NCBI GenBank assembly: GCA_937135995.1
Contig: CAKZOF010000155.1
Coordinates: forward strand, 1-7,515
Direction: 5' to 3'
Length of the DNA: 7,515 nucleotides
Source: an uncultured Pyrinomonas sp.
GTDB lineage: Bacteria; Acidobacteriota; Blastocatellia; Pyrinomonadales; Pyrinomonadaceae
The notes under the pieces were generated by a model, which saw only the letters and a list, made by a program, of their open reading frames with translations, did not search any database and was not told the DNA's origin. Shown here piece after piece: positions 1-6,327 of this stretch (position 1 is its first letter; each line of letters opens with the position of its first letter). A program made the translations under genes and the position numbers.

Positions 1-2
1 AC

Positions 3-266
3 CGTCCCATCAGCGCCGAGCAGGCGGAGCGCTACGCCGCCGAAGGGGCGCGGCAGATCGGTTTAGACGAAGAGCAAGACCTGAAAGGCGCGCTCGGCGA
101 AGCGACCGAGGTGATCGCCGCAGATCTATTGGACGAAGGCGAAAAGGTGCGCCACAGTCCGGAGAAGCTGGCGCGCGTCATCATCGCTTGCTACGAACAA
201 ACCAGCGCGCACCGCAACGGTTTGGGGACTTATGGAGAACACGTCGCAAAGAACGAACGCGCATGA
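3..266 (+). CDS. C-terminal end of an unidentified protein, 5'-partial, overlapping glmU
   Basis: The frame is open from the left edge to a TGA at 264-266, giving 87 residues of a longer protein. Third codon positions are mostly G or C, as in the neighbouring genes, which supports a real coding region. The visible part is charged and looks mainly helical (for example EQAERYAAEGARQIG near the edge and KLARVIIACYEQ near position 165). I see no catalytic motif, membrane segment or signal. The C-terminus runs 35 nt into glmU in a different frame, so the two genes are probably cotranscribed and translationally coupled. I do not recognise the family and propose no function. The overlap could be shorter in relatives if the last few residues are not conserved. 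Confidence 0.6.
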   Translation, partial: RPISAEQAERYAAEGARQIGLDEEQDLKGALGEATEVIAADLLDEGEKVRHSPEKLARVIIACYEQTSAHRNGLGTYGEHVAKNERA

Positions 267-1707
267 CGCACACGCGCCGCTCGACGTCTTGATCTTAGCC
301 GCAGGACTCGGCACGCGCATGCGCTCACGGACAGCCAAAGTATTGCATAAGCTCGGCGGCCTGCCGCTCATCGTGCACGTCTGCCGTGCGGCGGCAGCGC
401 TCAGCCCGCGCCACATCTACGTCGTCGTCGGGCACCAGGCCGAAGAGGTGGAAGCAACGGTGCGACGAGAACTCGGCGACGAAGTTCGCTTCGTCTTGCA
501 GAAAGAGCAACGCGGCACGGGCGATGCCGTGATGGCCGCGCGCGCCGAACTGGAGAATGCTGACGCCACGTTGCTGGTCTTATCGGGCGACGTTCCACTG
601 ATCCGCCCTGAGACGCTCGGCGCGCTCATCCATCAGCACCGCACGCATCGCGGGCGCGGCGCCGCTTGCACGCTGCTGTCCGTCCGTTTGGATGATCCGA
701 CCGGCTACGGGCGCATTGTACGCGACGAAGAAGGAAGATTCGTGCGCATCATCGAGCAGCGGGATGCATCGCCCGAAGAGCGGCAGATCAAAGAGGTCAA
801 CGCCGGCATCTACTGTTTCGAGACGCGCCAGCTCTTTCGCGCGCTGGAAAAGGTTCAGCCAACCAACGCGCAAGGCGAGTACTATCTGACCGACGTGCCG
901 AGCATCCTGCGCGCCGAAGGCGAAGATGTCAGCGTGTACGTTCACGCCGACGCGCGTGAAGTGGCCGGCATCAACACGCGCGCGGAACTGGCCGAGTTCG
1001 AGCGCCTCCTTCGCATGAGAACGCTGCGCCGCCTGATGCTCGAAGGCGTGACCATCATCGATCCGGTGAACACCTACATCGGCCCCGACGTTCAAATCGC
1101 CCGTGACACGATCATCTATCCGAACGTCCACATCGAAGGGCGAACCACCATCGGCGAAGGCTGCACGATCTACCCGGGCGCGCGCATCGCCGATTCGCTG
1201 ATCGGCAACGAGGTGACCATCAAAGATCATTCGATCATCATCGAAGCGGAGATCGAAGATGGCTGCTCCATCGGCCCCTTTGCCCACCTGCGCATGGGCG
1301 CACATCTTGCCGCCGGGGCCGCGGTCGGCAATTTCGTCGAGGTGAAGAAATCGCGTTTGGGCCGCAAGACCAAAGCGATGCATCTCGCTTACTTGGGCGA
1401 CGCGACCATCGGCGAGCGGACCAACATCGGCGCCGGCACCATCACCTGCAACTACGACGGCGTGCGCAAACACGAGACGATCATCGAGGACGAAGTGAAG
1501 ATCGGATCCGACACGATGCTCGTCGCGCCGGTGCGCGTCGGCGCGCGCGCTGTCACCGGCGCTGGGTCGGTGGTGATCCGCGATGTGCCGCCCGACACGC
1601 TGGTCGCCGGCGTACCGGCCACAGTCAAAAAGCATCTCAGAAGCGAAGAGGAAGCGCCCGCCGCGCAATCGTCTTCCGAACGCGATGCGGTCGGACGCGA
1701 CGCTTGA
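232..1707 (+). CDS. glmU: Bifunctional GlmU: N-acetylglucosamine-1-phosphate uridyltransferase / glucosamine-1-phosphate acetyltransferase
   Basis: This cytoplasmic enzyme acetylates glucosamine-1-phosphate with acetyl-CoA and then transfers UMP from UTP to give UDP-GlcNAc. It has 491 residues; E. coli GlmU has 456. The N-terminal nucleotidyltransferase domain shows LAAGLGTRM (22-30), K36, QRGTG (93-97), SGDVPL with the metal-binding Asp120, GYGRI (158-162), E175, N190 and N248. Residues from about 275 to 465 form the left-handed beta-helix of hexapeptide repeats. There, R354, K372, H384 (catalytic base), Y387, N398, N407 and K413 match E. coli R333, K351, H363, Y366, N377, N386 and K392 at a constant offset. 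The start at 232 has GGGGA at 224-228 only 3 nt upstream, and no better in-frame start precedes the nucleotide-binding motif. The usual Pro before the conserved KVLH is Ala35 here. The last 20-odd residues are a low-complexity tail beyond the helix. Confidence 0.97.
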   Translation: MENTSQRTNAHDAHAPLDVLILAAGLGTRMRSRTAKVLHKLGGLPLIVHVCRAAAALSPRHIYVVVGHQAEEVEATVRRELGDEVRFVLQKEQRGTGDAVMAARAELENADATLLVLSGDVPLIRPETLGALIHQHRTHRGRGAACTLLSVRLDDPTGYGRIVRDEEGRFVRIIEQRDASPEERQIKEVNAGIYCFETRQLFRALEKVQPTNAQGEYYLTDVPSILRAEGEDVSVYVHADAREVAGINTRAELAEFERLLRMRTLRRLMLEGVTIIDPVNTYIGPDVQIARDTIIYPNVHIEGRTTIGEGCTIYPGARIADSLIGNEVTIKDHSIIIEAEIEDGCSIGPFAHLRMGAHLAAGAAVGNFVEVKKSRLGRKTKAMHLAYLGDATIGERTNIGAGTITCNYDGVRKHETIIEDEVKIGSDTMLVAPVRVGARAVTGAGSVVIRDVPPDTLVAGVPATVKKHLRSEEEAPAAQSSSERDAVGRDA

Positions 1708-1712
1708 CGCGA

Positions 1713-1730
1713 AGCGGCAGCGCTGTTTTT
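1713..1730 (+). terminator. Weak hairpin plus T-run just after glmU
   Basis: A 4-bp stem (AGCG/CGCT) with the loop GCAG at 1713-1724 is followed by five T at 1726-1730, beginning 6 nt after the glmU stop. The stem is too short for an efficient terminator. It might act as a partial stop or pause between glmU and glmS, or be chance. Confidence 0.22.
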
Positions 1731-1758
1731 CGCGGAAGCTGGCGACTTTTGGCGTTTT

Positions 1759-1782
1759 ATCTTCAGCGTGAAGATCCCTTTT
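1759..1782 (+). promoter_or_regulatory. Perfect 17-nt inverted repeat followed by CCCTTTT in the glmU-glmS gap
   Basis: ATCTTCA and TGAAGAT form a perfect 7-bp inverted repeat around a GCG centre at 1759-1775. CCCTTTT follows at 1776-1782. The end of the repeat lies 38 nt before the glmS start. It could be a dyad operator for a regulator of amino-sugar synthesis, or an RNA hairpin acting as an attenuator or weak terminator ahead of glmS. The symmetry is seen directly; either role is inferred. The T-run is short and offset by three C, which weakens the terminator reading. Confidence 0.4.
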
Positions 1783-1793
1783 CGACACACCAA

Positions 1794-1799
1794 AGAGGA
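1794..1799 (+). promoter_or_regulatory. Distant ribosome binding site of glmS
   Basis: AGAGGA is the best Shine-Dalgarno-like match upstream of glmS, but 14 nt separate it from the ATG at 1814, against the usual 5-9. The start itself is certain because the active-site Cys must follow the initiator Met. The spacing may lower translation or require leader folding. Confidence 0.45.
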
Positions 1800-1813
1800 T
1801 TGAACTTCGAATC

Positions 1814-3673
1814 ATGTGCGGAATAGTCGGATACGTCGGCAACAAACAGGTCGTGCCGGTGCTGCTCGACGGGCTGCGAAAACTCGAGTATCGCGGATAC
1901 GATTCGGCAGGCATCGCCGTGGTGGACGAGCACCACAATCTCAAGATCCGCCGCGCCGAGGGGAAACTTCGCAATCTCGAAGAGGCGATTCGCCTTCACC
2001 CAATCGACGGCACCTACGGCATCGGCCACACGCGCTGGGCCACGCACGGGCGACCGACCGAGGAGAACGCGCACCCACACCGCGATTGCACGGGGCGCGT
2101 CGTCGTCGTCCACAACGGCATCATCGAAAACTATCTCCAGCTCAAAGAGCAACTGCGCCGGAACGATCATCGCTTCGTCACCGAAACGGACACAGAAGTG
2201 ATCGCCCACTTGATCGAAGAGAAGCTGCGGCGCACAGAGAACTTGGAGAAGGCCGTCCGCGAAAGCGTCAAGGAGCTGCGTGGCATCTTCGCCCTTTCGA
2301 TCATCTCGACGGACGAACCCGACACGATCATCGCCGTGCGGCAAGGGCCGCCGGTCGTCATCGGCCTCGGCGACGGCGAGCATTTCGTCGCCAGCGACAT
2401 TCCGCCCATTTTGCAACACACGCGCGACGTCTTCTTTCTCGGCGATGGCGAGATCGCTGTGCTCACACGCGATGCCGTGCGCGTCACCGATTTCGACGGC
2501 AATCCTGTTCAGCCCGTCCACCAGCGGATCACGTGGGATCCGATCATGGCCGAGAAGGGCGGCTTCAAGCATTTCATGCTCAAAGAGATCTACGAGCAGC
2601 CGCGCGCCGTGCGCGATACCGTGCAGGGTCGCATCTCGCTCGACACGGGGCGCGTCTATCTCGACCCGATGGACATCACCGAAGCCGAGTTCTGCCGCTT
2701 CAATCGCGTGATGATCGCCGCCTGCGGTACCAGTTGGCATGCGGGGCTGGCGGGCAAGTACATGATCGAGCAACTGGCCCGCGTGCCCGTCGAGGTCGAC
2801 TACGCCTCGGAGTTTCGCTACCGCAATCCTGTGCTCGATGAGCAAACGTTGCTGATCGTTATTTCGCAATCGGGCGAGACGGCAGACACCATCGCCGCGC
2901 TGCGCGAAGCCAAAGAGCGCGCGGCGCGCGTGCTGGCGATCTGCAACGTCCAAGGCTCGATGATCACGCGCGAGGCCGACGGCACGATCCTGACACACGC
3001 CGGACCGGAGATCGGCGTCGCTTCGACCAAGGCTTTCACAGCGCAGATGGTCGCGCTCTACCTTTTCGCGCTCTACCTCGGTCAACTGCGCGGTTTGATC
3101 AACACAGACCAAGCGCGCCATCACGCTCAGCAACTGGCCGAGCTTCCCGTCAAGATCGAACACCTGTTGAGTGACACGGACCGCGTCGAAGAGCTGGCCA
3201 AAGAGTTCTTCCGCGCAACCGATTTCCTCTACTTGGGACGCGGCATCAACTTCCCGATCGCGCTCGAAGGCGCGCTCAAGCTCAAGGAGATCTCCTACAT
3301 TCACGCCGAAGGTTACCCGGCGGGCGAGATGAAACACGGCCCCAACGCGCTCATCGACGAACGGTTGCCGGTGGTCGTCATCAACACGCGCGAAGAAGGC
3401 AATCGCGCCTCTGAACTTCGTTACGAGAAGACGCACTCGAACATCGTCGAAGTCAAAGCGCGCGAAGGGATTGTCATCTCCGTCTTGACCGAAGGCGATG
3501 AGATGTCGGCGAGAGTTTCCGATCACGTCATCGAAATTCCGGCGGCGAGCGACCTGTTATCACCGATCTTGGCGATCGTCCCGCTGCAATTGCTCGCCTA
3601 CCACATCGCTGTGCGTCGCGGCTGCGACGTGGACCAGCCGCGCAATCTCGCTAAATCAGTCACCGTTGAATGA
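1814..3673 (+). CDS. glmS: Glutamine--fructose-6-phosphate aminotransferase (isomerizing), GlmS
   Basis: This cytoplasmic enzyme turns fructose-6-phosphate and glutamine into glucosamine-6-phosphate and glutamate, the first committed step to UDP-GlcNAc. It has 619 residues; E. coli GlmS has 609. The N-terminal glutaminase domain (about 1-240) begins MCGIVGY, so Cys2 becomes the N-terminal nucleophile after Met removal. It also carries GHTRWATHG (71-79), HNG (100-102) and TETDTE (123-128). Two SIS domains follow: ACGTSWHAG (303-311), SQSGETADT (351-359), [12 protein letters not shown] (397-408) and LGRG (474-477). The isomerase residues E492, H508 and K614 match E. coli E488, H504 and K603. 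The C-terminus [13 protein letters not shown] is the family signature. The gene lies 106 nt after glmU on the same strand, so cotranscription is likely unless the hairpins between them terminate. I saw no glmS ribozyme upstream. Confidence 0.97.
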   Translation: MCGIVGYVGNKQVVPVLLDGLRKLEYRGYDSAGIAVVDEHHNLKIRRAEGKLRNLEEAIRLHPIDGTYGIGHTRWATHGRPTEENAHPHRDCTGRVVVVHNGIIENYLQLKEQLRRNDHRFVTETDTEVIAHLIEEKLRRTENLEKAVRESVKELRGIFALSIISTDEPDTIIAVRQGPPVVIGLGDGEHFVASDIPPILQHTRDVFFLGDGEIAVLTRDAVRVTDFDGNPVQPVHQRITWDPIMAEKGGFKHFMLKEIYEQPRAVRDTVQGRISLDTGRVYLDPMDITEAEFCRFNRVMIAACGTSWHAGLAGKYMIEQLARVPVEVDYASEFRYRNPVLDEQTLLIVISQSGETADTIAALREAKERAARVLAICNVQGSMITREADGTILTHAGPEIGVASTKAFTAQMVALYLFALYLGQLRGLINTDQARHHAQQLAELPVKIEHLLSDTDRVEELAKEFFRATDFLYLGRGINFPIALEGALKLKEISYIHAEGYPAGEMKHGPNALIDERLPVVVINTREEGNRASELRYEKTHSNIVEVKAREGIVISVLTEGDEMSARVSDHVIEIPAASDLLSPILAIVPLQLLAYHIAVRRGCDVDQPRNLAKSVTVE

Positions 3674-3726
3674 CGGGGCCGGACCGACGGCGAAACCGGC
3701 GCGGCTTGTGCCTCCCACAGCCGACT

Positions 3727-3812
3727 CGACCGGCAAGGCGAGTGCGGGGACGCCGCTTTCCGGCTGAACCACGGGGGGCGTGCCGACCGGCGATGTCAGC
3801 GCGGGGACGCCG
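3727..3812. repeat. Imperfect direct repeat pair, 29 nt, spaced 57 nt
   Basis: Positions 3727-3755 and 3784-3812 match at 24 of 29 bases without gaps. Both begin CGACCGGC and end GCGGGGACGCCG. The shared end contains GCGG and CCGC(or CCGG), so each copy can fold into a small hairpin. This could be a remnant of an interspersed element present elsewhere in the genome, which cannot be tested from this window. Confidence 0.5.
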
Positions 3813-3877
3813 GAAGTCTCGGGTGACCAACAAAATTGCGGCGGTTTTTCCCACAGTCTTTCGCCCGACTGCGTAGA

Positions 3878-3949
3878 AGCGAGGCGTTCACCTCGCTCCG
3901 GTCGCTCCGTCTTCGAGCTTGCGGGCGGCGAAACTTTTTCCACCGGAGC
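3878..3949. repeat. Cluster of inverted and tandem repeats
   Basis: AGCGAGG (3878-3884) and CCTCGCT (3891-3897) form a perfect 7-bp inverted repeat with a 6-nt loop. TCGCTCCG is repeated in tandem at 3893 and 3902. GCTCCGGT (3895-3902) is the reverse complement of ACCGGAGC (3942-3949). Overlapping symmetries in 72 nt suggest a structured, REP-like repeat element. The first stem has no T-run, so it does not look like an intrinsic terminator. Confidence 0.45.
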
Positions 3950-3963
3950 AGCAGCGCGTTGCC

Positions 3964-3993
3964 TTCTCATTTCGCGGCCGCGCGTAGTAAGAT
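3964..3993 (+). promoter_or_regulatory. Candidate promoter of the TerC-family gene
   Basis: TTCTCA (3964-3969) and TAAGAT (3988-3993) are separated by 18 nt. The -10 hexamer is reasonable but the -35 is poor. Transcription would begin near 4000, giving a leader of about 45 nt that starts with the hairpin at 3998-4020. This is a pattern match only. Confidence 0.33.
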
Positions 3994-3997
3994 CTTG

Positions 3998-4020
3998 GGC
4001 CGTTTCTTCACGAAACGTCC
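3998..4020 (+). promoter_or_regulatory. Leader hairpin ahead of the TerC-family gene
   Basis: CGTTTC (4001-4006) pairs with GAAACG (4012-4017) around the loop TTCAC. After one C/T mismatch, GG at 3998 pairs with CC at 4019. The stem ends 8 nt before the ribosome binding site AGAGGGG (4029-4035). It could be a protein operator, a regulatory leader stem or a 5' stabilising hairpin. It does not resemble the yybP-ykoY manganese riboswitch found upstream of some TerC-family genes. Confidence 0.4.
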
Positions 4021-4044
4021 GTTGAGGTAGAGGGGCTGCTCGAC

Positions 4045-4812
4045 ATGGAATGGGTGACTGATCCGCAGGCTTGGGTCGGCCTTTTGACGCTCACCGCGCT
4101 GGAAATCGTCCTCGGCATCGACAACGTCATCTTTATTTCGATACTCGCCGGCAAACTCCCGGCGGCGCAACAAAAGCGGGCACGCACCACCGGGCTTGCG
4201 CTCGCGATGTTGACGCGCATCGCCTTGCTCTTTTCGCTGTCGCAGATCGTCCGCCTGACCAACCCGCTCTTTGAAATCTTCGGCCAAGAATTCTCGGGCC
4301 GCGACTTGATCATGCTCGGCGGCGGTCTCTTCCTCATCGGCAAGAGCACTTACGAGATCCACGACAAACTCGAAGGCGCGCACGAAGGAGCGACGGCGCG
4401 CGCGGCGGCGAGTTTCGCCAGCATCATCTTTCAGATCATCCTACTCGACATCGTCTTTTCGCTCGACTCGGTGATCACCGCCGTCGGCATGGTCAACCAA
4501 CTAGTGATCATGGTCGCGGCCGTCGTTATCGCCGTCATCTTCATGATGATCTTCTCCGGTCCGGTAAGCGATTTCGTCCACCGCCATCCGACGGTGAAGA
4601 TGCTCGCTTTGAGCTTCCTGCTCCTGATCGGCTTCGCGCTAGTCGCCGAAGGGTTCGAGCTACACATCCCGAAAGGCTACATCTACTTCGCGATGGGCTT
4701 TTCAGTCTTCGTCGAGATGCTCAACCTGCGGCTGAAGAAGAAGTCGGCTCCTGTGGAACTGCGCGCCCCCTACGCGCAGGCGGCCGAAGGCAAAGATCGA
4801 GCAACTGTTTGA
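4045..4812 (+). CDS. TerC-family integral membrane protein, YgdQ/YoaE-like transmembrane domain
   Basis: This is a 255-residue inner-membrane protein with about seven hydrophobic segments. From WVTDPQAW (3-10) onward it follows the pattern of E. coli YgdQ. LEIVLGIDNVIF (19-30) has acidic residues E20 and D26 inside a membrane helix. LTNPLF (71-76) and RDLIMLGGGLFLI (86-98) follow. LLDIVFSLDSVITAVG (133-148) holds D135 and D141, and HPTVKMLALSFL (181-192) and PKGYIYFAM (209-217) complete the family pattern. Some TerC-family members export Mn2+ or help metallate secreted enzymes, and the intramembrane acidic residues fit a cation role. The substrate here is an inference. There are no C-terminal CBS or CorC domains, unlike the longer YoaE form. 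The start has AGAGGGG 9 nt upstream. The gene is probably its own unit, 371 nt after glmS. Confidence 0.9.
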   Translation: MEWVTDPQAWVGLLTLTALEIVLGIDNVIFISILAGKLPAAQQKRARTTGLALAMLTRIALLFSLSQIVRLTNPLFEIFGQEFSGRDLIMLGGGLFLIGKSTYEIHDKLEGAHEGATARAAASFASIIFQIILLDIVFSLDSVITAVGMVNQLVIMVAAVVIAVIFMMIFSGPVSDFVHRHPTVKMLALSFLLLIGFALVAEGFELHIPKGYIYFAMGFSVFVEMLNLRLKKKSAPVELRAPYAQAAEGKDRATV

Positions 4813-4838
4813 CGCCGCACCCGAAAGCGACTTATGCT
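4809..4838 (+). promoter_or_regulatory. Sigma70-like promoter of the TPR gene, overlapping the terC stop codon
   Basis: TTGACG (4809-4814) and TATGCT (4833-4838) are 18 nt apart, each one or two bases from the sigma70 consensus. The TGA stop of the upstream gene (4810-4812) lies inside the -35 hexamer. Transcription would start near 4845, giving a leader of about 78 nt. GCTCGC (4836-4841) and GCGAGC (4860-4865) could form a stem spanning the start point. Confidence 0.55.
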
Positions 4839-4908
4839 CGCTGGCAGCCGAAAACGGGCGCGAGCGGGACCGAAGATCAAACGGTCGCTCTTCGTGTCCT
4901 TCCGATGG

Positions 4909-4915
4909 AAAGGAG
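4909..4915 (+). promoter_or_regulatory. Strong ribosome binding site that fixes the TPR protein start
   Basis: AAAGGAG lies 7 nt before the ATG at 4923. The same frame is open upstream to a TTG at 4809, but that start would put 38 residues ahead of a normal signal peptide. The ATG at 4923 is therefore preferred. Confidence 0.8.
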
Positions 4916-4922
4916 CTACCAT

Positions 4923-6101
4923 ATGTTCGCTCGAATTCTGGCGCGCGGGGCGATCGTCGCCATCTTTTGCTTGGCGTCCGCTTTTCCGCTCGTCGCTCAG
5001 GAGAAGCAACCTTCGGGTCAAGAGCCGGCTGGAATCTACGAGACGGAGAAACAGCGCGCGCTCGAACTGCTTCGCGCCAACCGCACCGCCGAAGCGTTGC
5101 CAGTGCTGGAGAAACTGGCGCTCGCCCGGCCCAACGATGGCGAGACGCAATTCTTCTTCGGGTTCGCCAAGCTGCTCAACGCGCGCACCATCGCCGATCC
5201 CGCGACGCGTCAACGCGAGCGCGCTCAAGCGCGTGCGGCGCTCTTGAAGGCCAAACAACTCGGCGTCGACAACCCGCTGCTCGATCAACTGATCGCGACC
5301 ATCCCGCCCGATGGAAGCGAGCCGGTCGTGAAGTTTTCTGACAACAAAGAGGCCGACGCGGCCATGCATGAAGGCGAGACGGCTTTCGCCAAGGGCGACA
5401 TCGACGCTGCGTTGGCCGCCTACGAGCGCGCTTTCAAACTCGATCCGAAGCTCTACGAAGCGGCCCTCTTCGCTGGCGACATGCACTATCGGAAGAAGGA
5501 ATGGGACAAAGCTGCCGATTGGTTTGCGCGCGCCATCGCCATCGATCCTGACCGCGAGACGGCTTACCGCTACTGGGGCGACGCACTATTGCTGCAAAAC
5601 AGACTGGACGAGGCACGCGATAAATTCATCGAAGCCATCGTCGCACAACCTTACACGCGCATGACGTGGGCGGCGCTGATCACGTGGGCTGACAAGGCAA
5701 AAGTCGAACTCGGCCACCCGCGCATCGAGCCGGTCAATTCGGGCGAGGTAGCGAAGTACTGGAAGGCTTACGCCGACACGCGCCAGACATGGGCCCAGGG
5801 ACAATTCATCAAGGAGTTTCCGAACGAAAAAGCCTACCGGCACAGTTTGCGCGAAGAGGCGGCGGCGCTTCGCGCAACGGCCGAAGCCGTTCTCAAAGAT
5901 CCGGCGGGCGTCAAACTCGCCTCCGCTGACCCGTCGCTCGCTAATTTGCTCGAACTCCACCGCGCCGGGCTGCTTGAACCCTATGTGCTTCTGGCGCGCG
6001 CCGACGAAGGCATCGCGCAAGATTATGCCGCTTACCGGCGCGCAAACCGCGAAAAACTCCGGCGGTACATCCGCGAGCAGGTCATTCGTTTGAGCAAGTG
6101 A
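4923..6101 (+). CDS. Secreted or periplasmic tetratricopeptide-repeat protein of unknown function
   Basis: The protein has 392 residues from the chosen start. Residues 1-25 form a Sec signal peptide: Arg4 and Arg8, a hydrophobic core (about 10-20) and likely cleavage after LVA at 25, before QEKQ. There is no lipobox, because the Cys at 16 is preceded by Phe. One TPR-like helix pair covers about 43-72. Three consecutive TPR units cover about 143-176, 177-210 and 211-243, with the usual Gly/Ala, Tyr and Asp-Pro positions (for example AFKLDPK at 170-176 and AIAIDPD at 204-210). The region 244-392 is helical and charged with no motif I know. TPRs usually mediate protein-protein contacts, so an envelope scaffold or assembly role is possible, but the partner is unknown. 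The gene has its own promoter, and a terminator lies 142 nt downstream. Nothing ties it to the TerC neighbour beyond position. Confidence 0.85.
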   Translation: MFARILARGAIVAIFCLASAFPLVAQEKQPSGQEPAGIYETEKQRALELLRANRTAEALPVLEKLALARPNDGETQFFFGFAKLLNARTIADPATRQRERAQARAALLKAKQLGVDNPLLDQLIATIPPDGSEPVVKFSDNKEADAAMHEGETAFAKGDIDAALAAYERAFKLDPKLYEAALFAGDMHYRKKEWDKAADWFARAIAIDPDRETAYRYWGDALLLQNRLDEARDKFIEAIVAQPYTRMTWAALITWADKAKVELGHPRIEPVNSGEVAKYWKAYADTRQTWAQGQFIKEFPNEKAYRHSLREEAAALRATAEAVLKDPAGVKLASADPSLANLLELHRAGLLEPYVLLARADEGIAQDYAAYRRANREKLRRYIREQVIRLSK

Positions 6102-6144
6102 AGGCTAATGAAACGGCGTCGCTATCGGCACCACGCGCCGTTGC

Positions 6145-6223
6145 CATTCGTCCGAGCAACCGTGGGATGATAGTCCTGCCGCTGCCCCCCGCGGGCAGCG
6201 GCCCTCGTGGCGTCATTCGTCCG
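6145..6223. repeat. Short direct repeat CATTCGTCCG, spaced 69 nt
   Basis: CATTCGTCCG occurs at 6145-6154 and 6214-6223, followed by AGC and GGC respectively. The reverse complement of its core, CGGACGAA, occurs at 6292-6299, just after the terminator. These short elements bracket the two hairpins of the convergent gap. Confidence 0.4.
6178..6202. terminator. Perfect 10-bp GC-rich hairpin without a T-run
   Basis: GCCGCTGCCC (6178-6187) pairs perfectly with GGGCAGCGGC (6193-6202) around the 5-nt loop CCCGC. No T-run follows on either strand, so it is not a standard intrinsic terminator. Lying between two convergent genes, it may protect transcript ends or belong to a repeat element. Confidence 0.45.
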
Positions 6224-6243
6224 GGCCAAGTGATGGTCGACGG

Positions 6244-6291
6244 GGGTGCGCTCCGAAAGAGCGAATTTCGGAGCGCGCCCTCTAGTTTTTT
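6244..6291 (+). terminator. Intrinsic terminator of the TPR gene
   Basis: GGGTGCGCTCCGAAA (6244-6258) pairs with TTTCGGAGCGCGCCC (6266-6280) around the 7-nt loop GAGCGAA. The stem has 14 Watson-Crick pairs and one T-G wobble. TCTAG and then six T (6286-6291) follow. The T-run is only on the plus-strand side, so it should stop transcription coming from the TPR gene. The stem may also hinder transcription from the opposing peptidase gene. Confidence 0.8.
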
Positions 6292-6327
6292 CGGACGAAG
6301 CAACGCTCGCCCCGACCAGCACGCGCG

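Larger units (their letters stand above)
3674..4044. other. 371-nt non-coding gap with degenerate repeats
   Basis: There is no credible gene between glmS and the TerC gene. Short open frames here have no recognisable protein content and cross the repeats. The left part holds a 57-nt-spaced repeat pair (3727-3812) and the centre a cluster of inverted and tandem repeats (3878-3949). The right end carries a weak promoter candidate and a leader hairpin. No clear intrinsic terminator follows glmS: a 5-bp inverted repeat at 3678-3700 lacks a T-run, and the T-run at 3845-3849 lacks a stem. The texture suggests decayed interspersed repeats rather than a lost gene. Confidence 0.55.

Noticed and set aside
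1..60. First 60 nt are about 75% GC, possibly a second foreign edge
   Set aside because: The stretch is too short to judge and the reading frame continues smoothly with no change of protein family that I can detect.
1704..1732. TTGACG over the glmU stop codon as a -35 element for glmS
   Set aside because: The sequence at the proper spacing is a run of T with CG and does not resemble a -10 hexamer.
1708..1813. Possible glmS ribozyme or other riboswitch before glmS
   Set aside because: The gap is too short and lacks the conserved ribozyme core. Only small hairpins are present.
580..1974. Long minus-strand open frame (464 codons) opposite glmU and the start of glmS
   Set aside because: It spans two genuine genes and their gap, and shows no domain or ribosome binding site. 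It is a shadow of coding sequence on the other strand.
1763..3526. Very long open frame on the minus strand (587 codons) opposite glmS
   Set aside because: It is antisense to a gene with complete catalytic motifs. High-GC genes commonly leave long open antisense frames, and its translation has no recognisable domain.
3656..4030. Several short open frames of 60-100 codons on both strands in the glmS-terC gap
   Set aside because: They overlap one another in different frames, are rich in Arg, Ser and Pro as expected from GC-rich repeats, and lack ribosome binding sites or homology I can recognise.
3980..4044. yybP-ykoY manganese riboswitch before the TerC-family gene
   Set aside because: The leader is only about 45 nt and lacks the multi-helix layout and conserved loops of that riboswitch.
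4809..4922. N-terminal extension of the TPR protein from TTG at 4809
   Set aside because: It would place 38 unrelated residues before a good signal peptide, overlap the promoter, and ignore the strong AAAGGAG before the ATG at 4923.
4960..4985. Lipoprotein signal in the TPR protein
   Set aside because: The Cys at residue 16 is preceded by Phe and lies in the middle of the hydrophobic core, so it does not fit a lipobox.
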